Notes under the pieces: model-generated
The model's database searches: none
What the model saw: the letters and a program-made list of their open reading frames with translations, nothing else
Told to the model about the DNA's origin: nothing
Part shown: positions 44,419 through 53,657 of the stretch, piece by piece
Numbering within the stretch: position 1 is the stretch's first letter
How the letters are laid out: each line of letters opens with the position of its first letter
Position numbers and translations under genes: made by a program
Assembly (NCBI GenBank): GCA_002314885.1
Contig: DCHT01000062.1
Coordinates: forward strand, 39,838 to 103,837
Source: Bacteroidales bacterium UBA1745
GTDB lineage: Bacteria; Bacteroidota; Bacteroidia; Bacteroidales; UBA932
Reading direction: 5' to 3'
Length of the DNA stretch: 64,000 nt

Positions 44419-44964
44419 CTATTCAGTTGCGGCTGCAGGGGCAGCGTCAAGTATCCATACCTGCGGGTTGTACAGGTCGGAAGCCACGTAGCGCTTGTAT
44501 TCGTCAAAGAGAGACCTGACAGTCTCGTTTGGTGCAGTAATGACTGTGATCAGTCCCCTCGCCGGTGTCACGCTGCGGCTTTCGAAACCCGCCTTCTCAA
44601 GCTTCAGAACCAGCTTGTCAGCATAGCTCTTGTTCTTGAATGCACCGACAACTAACCAATATCGTGCCGAGAGCTGCGTACCTCTGAGGGAGGCAACTTC
44701 CGCAACCGGCTTGATGAACACTGCTCTCTGGGCAAAGGTATCCAGCACCGCAAGGGAATCGGCGACGTATGCAAGCCAGATCTGGCGTTCACGCTCCAGG
44801 GAATCGGCAATGGCCTTTTTGGCGAGACTGTCCTGGATGATCAGTTCGCGCTTGGCCTCGATGTCGGCACTGGTAGGACGGCCTGCGGCCTTGCGAAGGA
44901 AATCGCAGGCTGAGATGCTCAGAAGCACGCAGAGCAGAAGTATGAAGGATGTATATTTACGCAT
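44419..44964 (-). CDS. SPOR-domain lipoprotein
   Basis: A 181-residue lipoprotein (lipobox LSISAC, Cys20) with a helical charged middle (about 35-85) and a C-terminal SPOR domain (about 103-172; RYWLVVGAFKNKSYADKLVLKL) expected to bind denuded glycan strands at division sites. The start is at 44964. A TTTG-N19-TAAATTTG promoter ends just 6 bases upstream, so the mRNA should be nearly leaderless. It leads the operon with the M28-like gene, leuS and yitT. Confidence 0.88.
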   Translation of the reverse strand: MRKYTSFILLLCVLLSISACDFLRKAAGRPTSADIEAKRELIIQDSLAKKAIADSLERERQIWLAYVADSLAVLDTFAQRAVFIKPVAEVASLRGTQLSARYWLVVGAFKNKSYADKLVLKLEKAGFESRSVTPARGLITVITAPNETVRSLFDEYKRYVASDLYNPQVWILDAAPAAATE

Positions 44965-44970
44965 AGCCCG

Positions 44971-44978
44971 CAAATTTA
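44971..44978 (-). promoter_or_regulatory. SPOR-leuS operon promoter (-7 TAAATTTG, -33 TTTG)
   Basis: A perfect -7 element with TTTG 19 bases upstream. Only six bases separate it from the ATG, leaving almost no leader. Confidence 0.8.
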
Positions 44979-45012
44979 ATGTTTTAGCGGGGCAAGACAA
45001 AATAAAAATACT

Positions 45013-45020
45013 GATATTTG
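45013..45020 (+). promoter_or_regulatory. capA-like gene promoter (-7 GATATTTG)
   Basis: One mismatch to TAnnTTTG. Only four bases (CAGA) separate it from the GTG start at 45025, so this transcript should also be nearly leaderless. It is 34 bases from the divergent SPOR promoter. Confidence 0.55.
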
Positions 45021-45024
45021 CAGA

Positions 45025-46131
45025 GTGAAGTCTCTCAGAAACATAACGATAGCCTTTTTCCTGCTGTGTACCGCCAATCTCGGTGCGCAGGATTTCAGCT
45101 TTCTCTTCAAGGGATTCCCAAGACCCGAGGACCGCAAGGACACCATCACGCTGCGCTTCATAGGCGACGTGATGCTCCACACCAAGCAGATCGAGACGGC
45201 CCGTCAGAAGGACGGCAGCTTCGACTTCACGACCTTCCTGGAGGGCATACGCCCAGACCTGGAAAACGCCGACCTGGCCGTCGCGAATATGGAATTCACC
45301 CTGGCCGGAGCGCCTTACACCGGCTATCCCGGATTCTCCTCCCCTGACTCCTACGCCGACTATGCCGCCGACTGCGGGATCGACGTCTTCCTCACGGCCA
45401 ACAACCACATACTCGACAAGGGTCCGAAAGGCCTCAGCCGCACCCTCGGATACTATGGGGAAATGGAGCAGTCCAGGGGCATACTCTACACCGGTTCAGC
45501 CAATCCGAAAGACTCCTCCAGAAACCCTCTCTACGTCATTGTGAAGGGAGCGAAAATCGCCATCATAAACTTCACCTACGGCACCAACTGCGGAGGCGAG
45601 ACAGCCGACGGAGCGAAGGTCTTCAGGATGGATGAAGCAAAGATAAAATCGGCCATACAGCGCGCTAAAAGGGCATATTCAGACCTTATCATCGTCTGCC
45701 CTCACTGGGGCACGGAATACGATCTGAAGCACTCCGCCACCCAGGAAAAATGGGCGAAGATGATAGCCGAGGCGGGCGCCGACGTCATCATCGGAGCACA
45801 CCCTCACGTGGTCCAGGACAAGGCCGTCATCAGCACCTCCGACGGACGCTGTGTACCAGTCTATTATTCGCTCGGAAACGCAGTCTCGAATATGAGCGCC
45901 ACCAACACCCAACTGGAGCTGATGGTCACCGTCAGGCTGCTGCGTAACTACTACGGGGAATGCACCCTCGACGAGGTCTCCCACGACTTCCTCTGGTGCT
46001 CCCGCCCGGGCTACCTGACCAGCAGCTACAAGACCATCAAGGTCAGCGACTACATAGGCCGCCGCAGCGAATGGAAGATGCCATACGGATACGACAAGAT
46101 GATATCCACATTGAAGAGAATAGAGTATTGA
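45025..46131 (+). CDS. CapA-family (poly-gamma-glutamate synthesis type) metallophosphatase-fold protein
   Basis: An exported protein of 368 residues with signal peptide 1-21 (LGAQD) and a GTG start. CapA/PgsA-type motifs are FIGDVMLH (metal site), ANMEFTLAG, LTANNHILDKG, CPHWGTEYD and GADVIIGAHPHVVQ. Members of this family occur in capsule gamma-glutamate systems and as uncharacterised envelope proteins. No other capsule gene is nearby, so the substrate is unknown. phoH follows 6 bases later. Confidence 0.88.
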   Translation: MKSLRNITIAFFLLCTANLGAQDFSFLFKGFPRPEDRKDTITLRFIGDVMLHTKQIETARQKDGSFDFTTFLEGIRPDLENADLAVANMEFTLAGAPYTGYPGFSSPDSYADYAADCGIDVFLTANNHILDKGPKGLSRTLGYYGEMEQSRGILYTGSANPKDSSRNPLYVIVKGAKIAIINFTYGTNCGGETADGAKVFRMDEAKIKSAIQRAKRAYSDLIIVCPHWGTEYDLKHSATQEKWAKMIAEAGADVIIGAHPHVVQDKAVISTSDGRCVPVYYSLGNAVSNMSATNTQLELMVTVRLLRNYYGECTLDEVSHDFLWCSRPGYLTSSYKTIKVSDYIGRRSEWKMPYGYDKMISTLKRIEY

Positions 46132-46137
46132 TCATAT

Positions 46138-47073
46138 ATGAAGAAAACCATCACATTGGAAGAAGTCGACCCGATCTCGATCTATGGGGCCGCAAACCGC
46201 AATCTGGAAGCACTCTGCAGCTATTTCCCCGCACTCAAGGTAGTTTCAAGGGGCAATGACATCATCCTCGAAGGCAAGCTCGAGGACATAGAAGTGTTCC
46301 AGGTGCGCCTCAACCAGCTGATCGACAAGCGCCGCCGCAAGATGAACCTCACGCCATACGACGTGGAGGAGATGTTCGACGGCGAGACCGTAGGCACACC
46401 GGTGAAGCTCAGCGGTGACGCACCTATAGTATATGGTAACGACGGAAAGCCTATCTCCGCCAGGAACAAGACCCAGCAGGAGATGGTGAAGGCTTATTTC
46501 GACAACGACCTCATATTCGCAGTCGGCCCGGCCGGCACAGGCAAGACCTACATCGCCATCGCCCTGGCCGTGCGCGCCCTCAAGAACCGCGAGATCAAGC
46601 GAATCATACTCACCCGTCCCGCAGTCGAAGCCGGCGAGCGCCTCGGTTTCCTCCCGGGAGACCTCAAGGACAAGCTCGATCCATATCTCCAGCCTCTCTA
46701 CGACGCCCTCGGAGATATGATCCCTCCGAAGAAGCTCCAGGACTTCATGGCTGAAGGCGTCATCCAGATCGCTCCCCTCGCCTATATGCGAGGCCGCACG
46801 CTCGACCGTGCCTGCGTCATACTCGACGAGGCCCAGAACACCAACCTGGGACAGCTCAAGATGTTCCTCACCCGTATGGGCAACGATGCCAAGTTCATCG
46901 TCACCGGCGACGCCACCCAAATTGACCTCCCTAACCGCGCCGACTCCGGCCTGCTCAAGGGCATAGAGCTCTGCAAGGACATCAAGGGCATCTCAGTGGT
47001 CAAGTTCCGCAACGAGGACATCGTCCGCCACCCTCTCGTCACCAAGATCGTCAAAGCGTTTGACAAGGCATAA
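46138..47073 (+). CDS. PhoH-like ATPase
   Basis: Cytoplasmic P-loop ATPase, 311 residues. Walker A is GPAGTGKT (about 131) and Walker B is VILDEAQN (about 228), with the family blocks RPAVEAGERLGFLPGD and VTGDATQIDLP. An N-terminal KH-like region lies at about 15-70. PhoH proteins are linked to RNA metabolism, often near ybeY, which is not present here. One of the three CATG sites lies inside (46746-46749). It ends at a bidirectional terminator. Confidence 0.93.
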   Translation: MKKTITLEEVDPISIYGAANRNLEALCSYFPALKVVSRGNDIILEGKLEDIEVFQVRLNQLIDKRRRKMNLTPYDVEEMFDGETVGTPVKLSGDAPIVYGNDGKPISARNKTQQEMVKAYFDNDLIFAVGPAGTGKTYIAIALAVRALKNREIKRIILTRPAVEAGERLGFLPGDLKDKLDPYLQPLYDALGDMIPPKKLQDFMAEGVIQIAPLAYMRGRTLDRACVILDEAQNTNLGQLKMFLTRMGNDAKFIVTGDATQIDLPNRADSGLLKGIELCKDIKGISVVKFRNEDIVRHPLVTKIVKAFDKA

Positions 47074-47105
47074 AAAAATCCGACTCTCAGGAGCCGGATT
47101 TTTTT
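47072..47105. terminator. Bidirectional terminator between phoH and the TPR gene
   Basis: AAAAAAATCCG-A-CTC / GAG-C-CGGATTTTTTT forms a symmetric stem with A and T runs on both sides, so it can stop transcription from either strand. Confidence 0.9.
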
Positions 47106-47130
47106 ATGCCTGCGTGATATGCGTGATTGC

Positions 47131-48477
47131 TTATTCAGCCTTGCCTGCCTTTACGATCTCGTTGTACTTCTCGTAGCCGTCGCTGTACTTCGCGTCCTTG
47201 TTGCGGAGGCGGAAGTAGATATCGCGGAGGTACTGAGCGATGTTGTACTTGAGGTCAGCTGACTGAGACTTTGCATATACAGTCTCGAATGGCTCTACTG
47301 CTGCCTCTGCGTTCTCATAGTACTTGACCATAAGGGCGTCATACTCTCTCCACTTGCTGTAGTCGAGGGCGTTGGCCTCCTCGGCAACTGCGATCATCTG
47401 ATCGTAGTAGAAAGCGCCGAGACCTACATAACCGAAGTCGTAGTTAGGATCAACTGCGATGGTCTGGTTGTAAGCTGCGATAGCCTCTTCCTTGTGACCG
47501 AGCTTGGCGTGGGTGTTACCCTCTACATAATAGATGGAAGCATTGCCAGGATCGTTTGCCTTTGCCTTGTTGAGGAGTTCGAAGAGCTCGTCAGTGTTCT
47601 CACCGCTGCTGATGTAGTAGTTGATGAGGTTGAGGAGGATAGTCTGGCTCTGAGGGAACTTCACGAAGCCTTCCTTGAGGTAATCTGCGCCTTCAGCTGC
47701 CTTGCCGTCCTCGATGAGGATGGAACCGAGCTTTGCGTAAACCTCACCGTCCTCGTTGTAGTAACCGAGGTCGTAGCACTTCTTGTAGAGGTCGAAAGCC
47801 TTCTCCTTTGCGCCTGAGATGTAAGCCATCAGGGCTGCGTTGAAGTAAGCTGAAGAGTCAACCTCTGAGAGAGGAGCGTTGATCTTTGCGTCAGCGGCGT
47901 TCACGAAAGCCTGACCTGCAGCCTCGTAGTTGCCGAGGGTGTAGCTGTTGACAGCCTCGTCCCAGTACTTCGCACCGATCTCTGTGAGACCGTTTACGAT
48001 GTCCTTGGTCTTCTGGCCCTTTACGTCAGCACCGTATGCCTTAACGTATGCCTCGACAGCCTTGACCAGAGCACCATCCACAACAGGGTTGGTAATCTCG
48101 ATGAACTGGAGGACGTTCTGACGATAGTAGTAGTTGTGGTTTGCAAAGACGTCCTTTACGTAAGGCTCGCCGTTGATGACAACTTCCTCGCTGCGGACTG
48201 GCTTCTCATTGAGTACGAGAGCAAGCTGGCTCTTGTCCATATTGAGCATACCATTGCCCTGAGATGCAGAGTAAGCATCCATATAGGCCTTAGCCTCTGC
48301 GAGATAGGTAGTTACCTTGACAACCTTCTTAGGGTTGGCTGCGTAAGCTGCCTCTGCCTTTGCAACTGCTGCCTCAGTCTTGTTGACTGCTGCCTTTGCT
48401 GCTGAAGGAGACTTTACCTGTGCGCTTGCAGCACCTGCTACGAGGACTGCCATAGCTGCGATGATAATTCTTTTCAT
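47131..48477 (-). CDS. Periplasmic tetratricopeptide repeat protein
   Basis: A 448-residue exported protein (signal peptide 1-19, GAASAQ). Residues about 25-80 are an Ala/Lys-rich helix. Several TPR-like repeats follow between about 185 and 370 (YTLGNYEAAGQAFVNAA, EVYAKLGSILIEDGKAAEG, AKLGHKEEAIAAYNQTIAVDP), then a C-terminal helical region. It is probably a scaffold in the envelope. Lying 21 bases after gyrA in the same orientation, it is probably co-transcribed with it. Confidence 0.87.
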   Translation of the reverse strand: MKRIIIAAMAVLVAGAASAQVKSPSAAKAAVNKTEAAVAKAEAAYAANPKKVVKVTTYLAEAKAYMDAYSASQGNGMLNMDKSQLALVLNEKPVRSEEVVINGEPYVKDVFANHNYYYRQNVLQFIEITNPVVDGALVKAVEAYVKAYGADVKGQKTKDIVNGLTEIGAKYWDEAVNSYTLGNYEAAGQAFVNAADAKINAPLSEVDSSAYFNAALMAYISGAKEKAFDLYKKCYDLGYYNEDGEVYAKLGSILIEDGKAAEGADYLKEGFVKFPQSQTILLNLINYYISSGENTDELFELLNKAKANDPGNASIYYVEGNTHAKLGHKEEAIAAYNQTIAVDPNYDFGYVGLGAFYYDQMIAVAEEANALDYSKWREYDALMVKYYENAEAAVEPFETVYAKSQSADLKYNIAQYLRDIYFRLRNKDAKYSDGYEKYNEIVKAGKAE

Positions 48478-48498
48478 TGTGTTATAGATTAAAAGTTA

Positions 48499-51063
48499 TT
48501 ATTCAGTTACCTGTTCTGTGGTCTCTGCACCCTCGGCACCCTCCTGCGGAAGTTCTTCCTCTTCCTGCTTAGGAACCACCGTCACTGATGCGATGAGATC
48601 GCTGTCCTTGATGTTAATGAGCTTGACTCCCTGAGCTGCCCTTCCGGTCTCCCTGATGTCGGTTACTGACATCCTGATGGTGAGGCCTGCGCGGGTAATG
48701 ATCATAAGGTCATTTTCCTCAGTTACGTTCTTAAGAGCAACTACCTTGCCAGTCTTGTCGGTGATGTTCAGGGTCTTGACGCCCTTGCTGCCACGGGACA
48801 CGAGTCTGTACTCGTCGAAACCGGTACGTTTTCCGAAGCCGTGCTCGCTGACTACGAGTGCGGTCTGAGGCAGGATCTCGTCGTCTGCAGGGTTGTAGCA
48901 AACTACGCTCATTACCTCATCGTCGTCCTCGATGCTTATGCCGCGGACGCCGGAAGCGGACCTTCCGAGAGGCCTTGCGTCTTCCTCATTGAAGCGGACG
49001 CAGCGACCGTTGCGGGCTGCGAGGAGAACCTCGCTGTTGCCGCTGGTGAGGATTGCGTCGAGAAGTTCGTCGCCCTCACGCACACCGATGGCGTTGATAC
49101 CCTTGTTGCGGCTGCGCTTGTTGGAGTACTCGGCGAGGCTGGTCTTCTTGACGATGCCCCTCTTGGTTGCGAGGAGGACATAGTGGCTGTTGGTATATTC
49201 CTCGTTCTCGATGCTCTTGACGGATACGTAGGTCTTGATGATGTCGCCCGGCTCGATGTTGATGACGTTCTGTACAGGACGTCCCTTTGATGAGCGGGTG
49301 CCTTCCGGGATCTCGTATACCTTGAGACGGTAGCACTTGCCGTTCTGGGTGAAGAAGAGCATAGTGCTGTGCATATTGGCGACATAGATGTGCTCTATGA
49401 AGTCCTCCTCACGGGTTGCACTGCCCTTCATACCCTTGCCGCCACGGGTCTGGGTACGGTATTCGGTGAGTGAGGTGCGCTTGATGTAGCCGAGGTGGGA
49501 GATGGTGATCACCACATCCTCGTCTGCGTAGAAGTCCTCAGGGTTGAATTCGCCCTCGTCTGGAACGATGAGGGTGCGGCGCTCGTCGCCATATTTCTCC
49601 TTCATTTCGAGGGTCTCTTCCTTGATGACCTCCATCTGACGCTCGTAGCTGCCGAGGATAGCCTCGCAGTACTCGATGAACTTGCGGAGTTCGTCGTACT
49701 CTGCCTGGAGCTTCTCCCTCTCGAGTCCGACGAGCTGACGAAGCCTCATCTCGACGATGGCGCTGGCCTGTGCGTCGGAGAATGCGAACTTCTCGATGAG
49801 CTCTGCCTTTGCGTCCTCAACGCTGCGGCTGCCGCGGATGATTGCGATGATCTGGTCGATCACGTCGAGGGCCTTGAGCAGGCCTTCGAGGATATGGGCA
49901 CGTCCCTGTGCCTTCTCGAGGTCGAAGCGGGTCCTGCGGAGGATCACGTCGTGACGGTGGGTTACGAAGTTCTCGATGAGCTGCTTGAGGTTCAGGGTGC
50001 AAGGGCGGCCGTTCACGATGGCCACGTTGTTCACCGAGAAGCTGGACTGCAGAGGACTCATCTTGAAGAGCTGGTTCAGGATGACGCCTGAAGGGGCGCC
50101 CTTCTTGAGCCTGATGGCGATCCTGATGCCCTTACGGTTGGTGAAGTCGTTGATTTCGGCGATGCCTTCGATCTTCTTGTCCTCAACGAGGTCAGCGATC
50201 TTCTTGATCATCTCCTTCTTGTTCACCATATAAGGTACCTCGGTGACGATGATGGTCTCGATGCCATTTGGAGCCACTTCGATGTCGGTCTTGGAACGGA
50301 TGACGATCCTGCCGCGACCGGTTGCGAAAGCCTCTCTGACGCCTGAGTAACCCTGGATGATGCCACCGGTAGGGAAATCAGGAGCCTTTACGTGCTGCAT
50401 AAGTCCGTCGACGTCGATGTCCGGGTTGTCGATGTAGGCGCAGATGGCGTCACAGCACTCGCTGAGGTTGTGAGGAGCCATATTTGTAGCCATACCGACT
50501 GCGATACCTGAAGAACCGTTGATCAGAAGGAGAGGCACCTTGGTAGGGAGCACGGTAGGCTCCTCGAGGCGCTCGTCGAAGTTCTTGACCATATCGACGG
50601 TGTTCTTGTCGAGGTCAGCGAGGACCGCGTCGGAAATCTTCTCGAGCTTGGCCTCGGTGTAACGCATTGCAGCCGCTGAATAGCCGTCCATAGAACCGAA
50701 GTTACCCTGACCCTTTACGAGCGGGTAGCGGAGGTTCCAGTCCTGAGCCATACGGACCATAGTGTCGTAGATTGATAAGTCTCCGTGTGGATGGTACTTA
50801 CCCATTACCTCACCGACGATACCTGCTGATTTCATTGTAGGCACTGTGTAGTTGAGGCCGAGGCGGTCCATTCCGAAGAGGACTCTTCGCTGAACAGGCT
50901 TCATACCATCGCGTACATCAGGGAGCGCACGCGATACGATGACTGACATAGAGTAGTCAATGTACGCTGAACGCATCTGCTGGTCGATGTTGACCTGCTC
51001 GATTCTGCCGGTTGGAACGCTTTCTACTTCGCGCTCGAGATCCGGAGTGTTGTTTTCGTCCAT
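48499..51063 (-). CDS. gyrA: DNA gyrase subunit A
   Basis: Catalytic DNA-cleaving subunit of gyrase, 854 residues. The N-terminal domain has the active-site tyrosine in AAMRYTEAKL (about 132) and the quinolone-region GKYHPHGDLSIYD. The C-terminal beta-pinwheel has the GyrA box QTRGGKGMKG. An acidic tail (EEEELPQEG) follows. The likely promoter is at 51222-51229, giving a leader of about 155 bases that contains two upstream ORFs beginning with the same sequence. Confidence 0.97.
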   Translation of the reverse strand: MDENNTPDLEREVESVPTGRIEQVNIDQQMRSAYIDYSMSVIVSRALPDVRDGMKPVQRRVLFGMDRLGLNYTVPTMKSAGIVGEVMGKYHPHGDLSIYDTMVRMAQDWNLRYPLVKGQGNFGSMDGYSAAAMRYTEAKLEKISDAVLADLDKNTVDMVKNFDERLEEPTVLPTKVPLLLINGSSGIAVGMATNMAPHNLSECCDAICAYIDNPDIDVDGLMQHVKAPDFPTGGIIQGYSGVREAFATGRGRIVIRSKTDIEVAPNGIETIIVTEVPYMVNKKEMIKKIADLVEDKKIEGIAEINDFTNRKGIRIAIRLKKGAPSGVILNQLFKMSPLQSSFSVNNVAIVNGRPCTLNLKQLIENFVTHRHDVILRRTRFDLEKAQGRAHILEGLLKALDVIDQIIAIIRGSRSVEDAKAELIEKFAFSDAQASAIVEMRLRQLVGLEREKLQAEYDELRKFIEYCEAILGSYERQMEVIKEETLEMKEKYGDERRTLIVPDEGEFNPEDFYADEDVVITISHLGYIKRTSLTEYRTQTRGGKGMKGSATREEDFIEHIYVANMHSTMLFFTQNGKCYRLKVYEIPEGTRSSKGRPVQNVINIEPGDIIKTYVSVKSIENEEYTNSHYVLLATKRGIVKKTSLAEYSNKRSRNKGINAIGVREGDELLDAILTSGNSEVLLAARNGRCVRFNEEDARPLGRSASGVRGISIEDDDEVMSVVCYNPADDEILPQTALVVSEHGFGKRTGFDEYRLVSRGSKGVKTLNITDKTGKVVALKNVTEENDLMIITRAGLTIRMSVTDIRETGRAAQGVKLINIKDSDLIASVTVVPKQEEEELPQEGAEGAETTEQVTE

Positions 51064-51084
51064 TTCTGAATATTTTTTGATTTG

Positions 51085-51177
51085 TTATATGTCCTTTTTT
51101 ACGCCGTTTTTCGGGTTTTGACCCTGCGACCTGGACGCGACTCGGTCGATTTCGAAAAATTTCGCCGCTTTGCCCAT
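51085..51177 (-). CDS. Small upstream ORF in the gyrA leader (30 residues)
   Basis: An ATG at 51177 opens a 30-codon frame beginning MGKAAKFFEIDR and ending NGVKKDI, followed by TAA, 21 bases before the gyrA ATG. The peptide is basic and has no recognised family. Its start context AAATGGGCAAA is repeated exactly at 51199-51209, where a second ATG (51207) opens a five-codon frame MGKSL ending at 51190. These may be leader peptides affecting gyrA translation, or chance frames; no homology evidence is available here. Confidence 0.35.
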   Translation of the reverse strand: MGKAAKFFEIDRVASRSQGQNPKNGVKKDI

Positions 51178-51221
51178 TTTCAGGCCGTTTCAGAGACTTT
51201 TGCCCATTTACACGTAACGTG

Positions 51222-51229
51222 CAAATATA
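51222..51229 (-). promoter_or_regulatory. gyrA promoter (-7 TATATTTG)
   Basis: A perfect TAnnTTTG on the minus strand, 15 bases upstream of the first small ORF and 159 bases before the gyrA ATG. On the plus strand a TAAATTAG (51243-51250) is a weak candidate for the clpC-like gene. Confidence 0.65.
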
Positions 51230-51287
51230 TTAAAAAAATCCGTAAATTAGCGGTCTGATAAGAAAAATTCACCCCAGAAGCACATTT

Positions 51288-53654
51288 ATGACCATAAAGA
51301 TATCCGACGAACTCAATCTCATCCTGAACTTCGCAAGAGAAGAGGCTATGAGGACAGGCAGCTACGGCATCGGACCCGACCATCTTATGCTCGGTCTGAT
51401 CAGGCACGGCGACAACCAGGCCTGCGATCTGCTGAAGCTCATAGAGGTCGATCTGCAGGAACTGAAGCAGTTCGTCGACTCCAAGATATTCACCAACGAG
51501 CACATCTCCTATTCCGAGATAGACAAGATAAATTTCTCCAGGGGCGCGCATAACGTCCTGAGCTTCACCATCCTGGAAGCCACCCGTCTGCGCAGCACCG
51601 AGGCCGGCTGCATTCACCTGCTGCTGGCCCTCGCCCGCACCACCGGATGCTACACCTCCGCCTATTTCCACGACACCGGAATAGACTACGGAAGGATACT
51701 GGAAACCGTCCAGAATACCCTTCAGCAGGACAAGCCGAAGGCTGAGGACACCAAGCCGGAAGGCGATGAGGAGGAATTCGACGGAATGCCTAAGTCTATG
51801 GTACAGATGGAAGCCGAGATCGTCGACGAGACCGGAAAGAAGTCGATGCTCGACGAATTCGGATACGATATCACCGCTGCGGCAGAAGAAGGCAACCTGG
51901 ACCCGGTAGTGGGCCGTGACGACGAGATCGCACGCGTGGTGCAGATACTCGGCCGCCGCCGCAAGAACAGCCCTATGCTCATAGGTGAACCGGGCGTGGG
52001 CAAGTCCGCCATCGTGGAGGGCATAGCCGCCAGGATAGTCGCAGGAAAGGTACCTCCGGCCCTCGCAGGCAAGAGGATAATCTCCCTGGACATCGCATCC
52101 GTAGTCGCCGGAACACGTTATCGCGGCGACTTTGAGAAGAGGCTCAAGGGCATCATAGCCGAAATCAGCGGCAATCCGGACATCATACTCTTCATAGACG
52201 AGTTCCACACCATAGTAGGTGCTGGAGGAGCCTCAGGCAGCCTCGATGCGGCCAATATGCTCAAACCTGCCCTCGCACGCGGCGAGATCCAGTGCATAGG
52301 AGCCACGACTATGGAGGAGTTCACCAAGATAGTGGAGAAGGACGGAGCCCTCGACAGACGCTTCCAGAAGGTCGTCGTGGAGCCGGCCGACGTGAAATAT
52401 ACCATCAAGATACTGAACCAGCTCAAGGCCAACTACGAGGAGCACCACAGGGTGCACTACTCCGAGGAAGCCATAGAAGCCTGCGCAAGGCTCTCTGACC
52501 GCTACATCACCGACCGCTGTCTGCCTGACAAGGCCATCGACGCCCTCGACGAGGCCGGCTCTATGGTCAGGATACGCAAGAGCAGAAACGGCGGCACCGA
52601 CGTCGTGAAGGCCGCGGACGTGGCCAGGATCATCTCGCAGATGTCAGGTGTGCCTGCGGGCCGCGTAGCCGAGGGAGAAGGCCAGAAGCTGATGAAGATG
52701 GAATCCGTGCTCCAGAGCAGGATCATAGGCCAGGACGAGGCCATCAGCACCGTGGTCCACGCAATCAGGCGCGGACGTGCCGGCATAGGCAACCCTAACC
52801 GCCCTATTGGCTCATTCCTCTTCTTCGGACCTACCGGCGTGGGCAAGACCCAGCTGGCCAAGTCCCTCGCGGACTACCTCTTCGATTCAGAGGAGAATAT
52901 GGTGCGCATCGATATGAGCGAATACGCCGAGAAGTTCAACGCCACCAGGCTCGTGGGAGCGCCTCCGGGCTATGTAGGCTTCGAGGAAGGCGGACAGCTC
53001 AGTGAGCAGGTGCGCCGCAAGCCATACAGCGTGGTGCTGCTCGACGAGATCGAGAAGGCCCATCCGGACATATTCAACCTGCTGCTCCAGGTGCTCGACG
53101 AGGGCCGCCTGACCGACAGCAACGGCCGCACCGTCAACTTCCGCAACACCATAGTCATAATGACTTCCAACGTGGGCAGCCGCGAGGTGGACGAATACGG
53201 CAAGGGCGTAGGTTTCAGCACTTCCAGCAAGAATCTCCAGGCCGACAGGACAGCCGTCATAGGAAAGGCTGTCAAGAAGGTCTTCCCTCCTGAGTTCATC
53301 AACCGCGTGGACGAACTCGTATACTTCAATTCCCTCACCAGGGCCGACCTCAGCAAGATCATCGAGATCGAGATGAAGGACCTCCGCGAGAGGGTTGCAC
53401 AGGCCGGATTCAAGATCAGCATCTCCGCCGCCGCGAAGAACTTCGTGGCCGACGCAGGCTATGATCCAAGTTACGGTGCAAGGCCGCTGAAGAGGGCCGT
53501 ACGCAAGTACATCGAGGATCCTGTGTCCGAATTCATCATCGCAGACCGCCTCGCCTCAGGAATGAGCAAGGCCACCGTCGACAAGATGAGGACATTGAAA
53601 ATAGGCGTCTCGAAGAAATCTCCGGACGCCCTTGAAATCGAAGTAAAAGCTTAA
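51288..53654 (+). CDS. ClpC/ClpA-like AAA+ unfoldase of the Clp protease, without middle domain
   Basis: ATP-dependent unfoldase feeding ClpP, 788 residues. A Clp N-domain spans about 1-145, AAA1 has Walker A GEPGVGKS (about 232) and AAA2 has GPTGVGKT (about 514). The ClpP-docking loop is VGF (about 640, GKGVGFSTSS). Between AAA1 and AAA2 only a short segment (RKSRNGGTDVVKAADVARI) is present, so the coiled-coil middle domain of true ClpC/ClpB is missing, as in ClpA. Sequence elsewhere looks ClpC-like, so I leave the symbol blank. It converges with the M48 gene, 3 bases between stops. Confidence 0.9.
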   Translation: MTIKISDELNLILNFAREEAMRTGSYGIGPDHLMLGLIRHGDNQACDLLKLIEVDLQELKQFVDSKIFTNEHISYSEIDKINFSRGAHNVLSFTILEATRLRSTEAGCIHLLLALARTTGCYTSAYFHDTGIDYGRILETVQNTLQQDKPKAEDTKPEGDEEEFDGMPKSMVQMEAEIVDETGKKSMLDEFGYDITAAAEEGNLDPVVGRDDEIARVVQILGRRRKNSPMLIGEPGVGKSAIVEGIAARIVAGKVPPALAGKRIISLDIASVVAGTRYRGDFEKRLKGIIAEISGNPDIILFIDEFHTIVGAGGASGSLDAANMLKPALARGEIQCIGATTMEEFTKIVEKDGALDRRFQKVVVEPADVKYTIKILNQLKANYEEHHRVHYSEEAIEACARLSDRYITDRCLPDKAIDALDEAGSMVRIRKSRNGGTDVVKAADVARIISQMSGVPAGRVAEGEGQKLMKMESVLQSRIIGQDEAISTVVHAIRRGRAGIGNPNRPIGSFLFFGPTGVGKTQLAKSLADYLFDSEENMVRIDMSEYAEKFNATRLVGAPPGYVGFEEGGQLSEQVRRKPYSVVLLDEIEKAHPDIFNLLLQVLDEGRLTDSNGRTVNFRNTIVIMTSNVGSREVDEYGKGVGFSTSSKNLQADRTAVIGKAVKKVFPPEFINRVDELVYFNSLTRADLSKIIEIEMKDLRERVAQAGFKISISAAAKNFVADAGYDPSYGARPLKRAVRKYIEDPVSEFIIADRLASGMSKATVDKMRTLKIGVSKKSPDALEIEVKA

Positions 53655-53657
53655 ATC

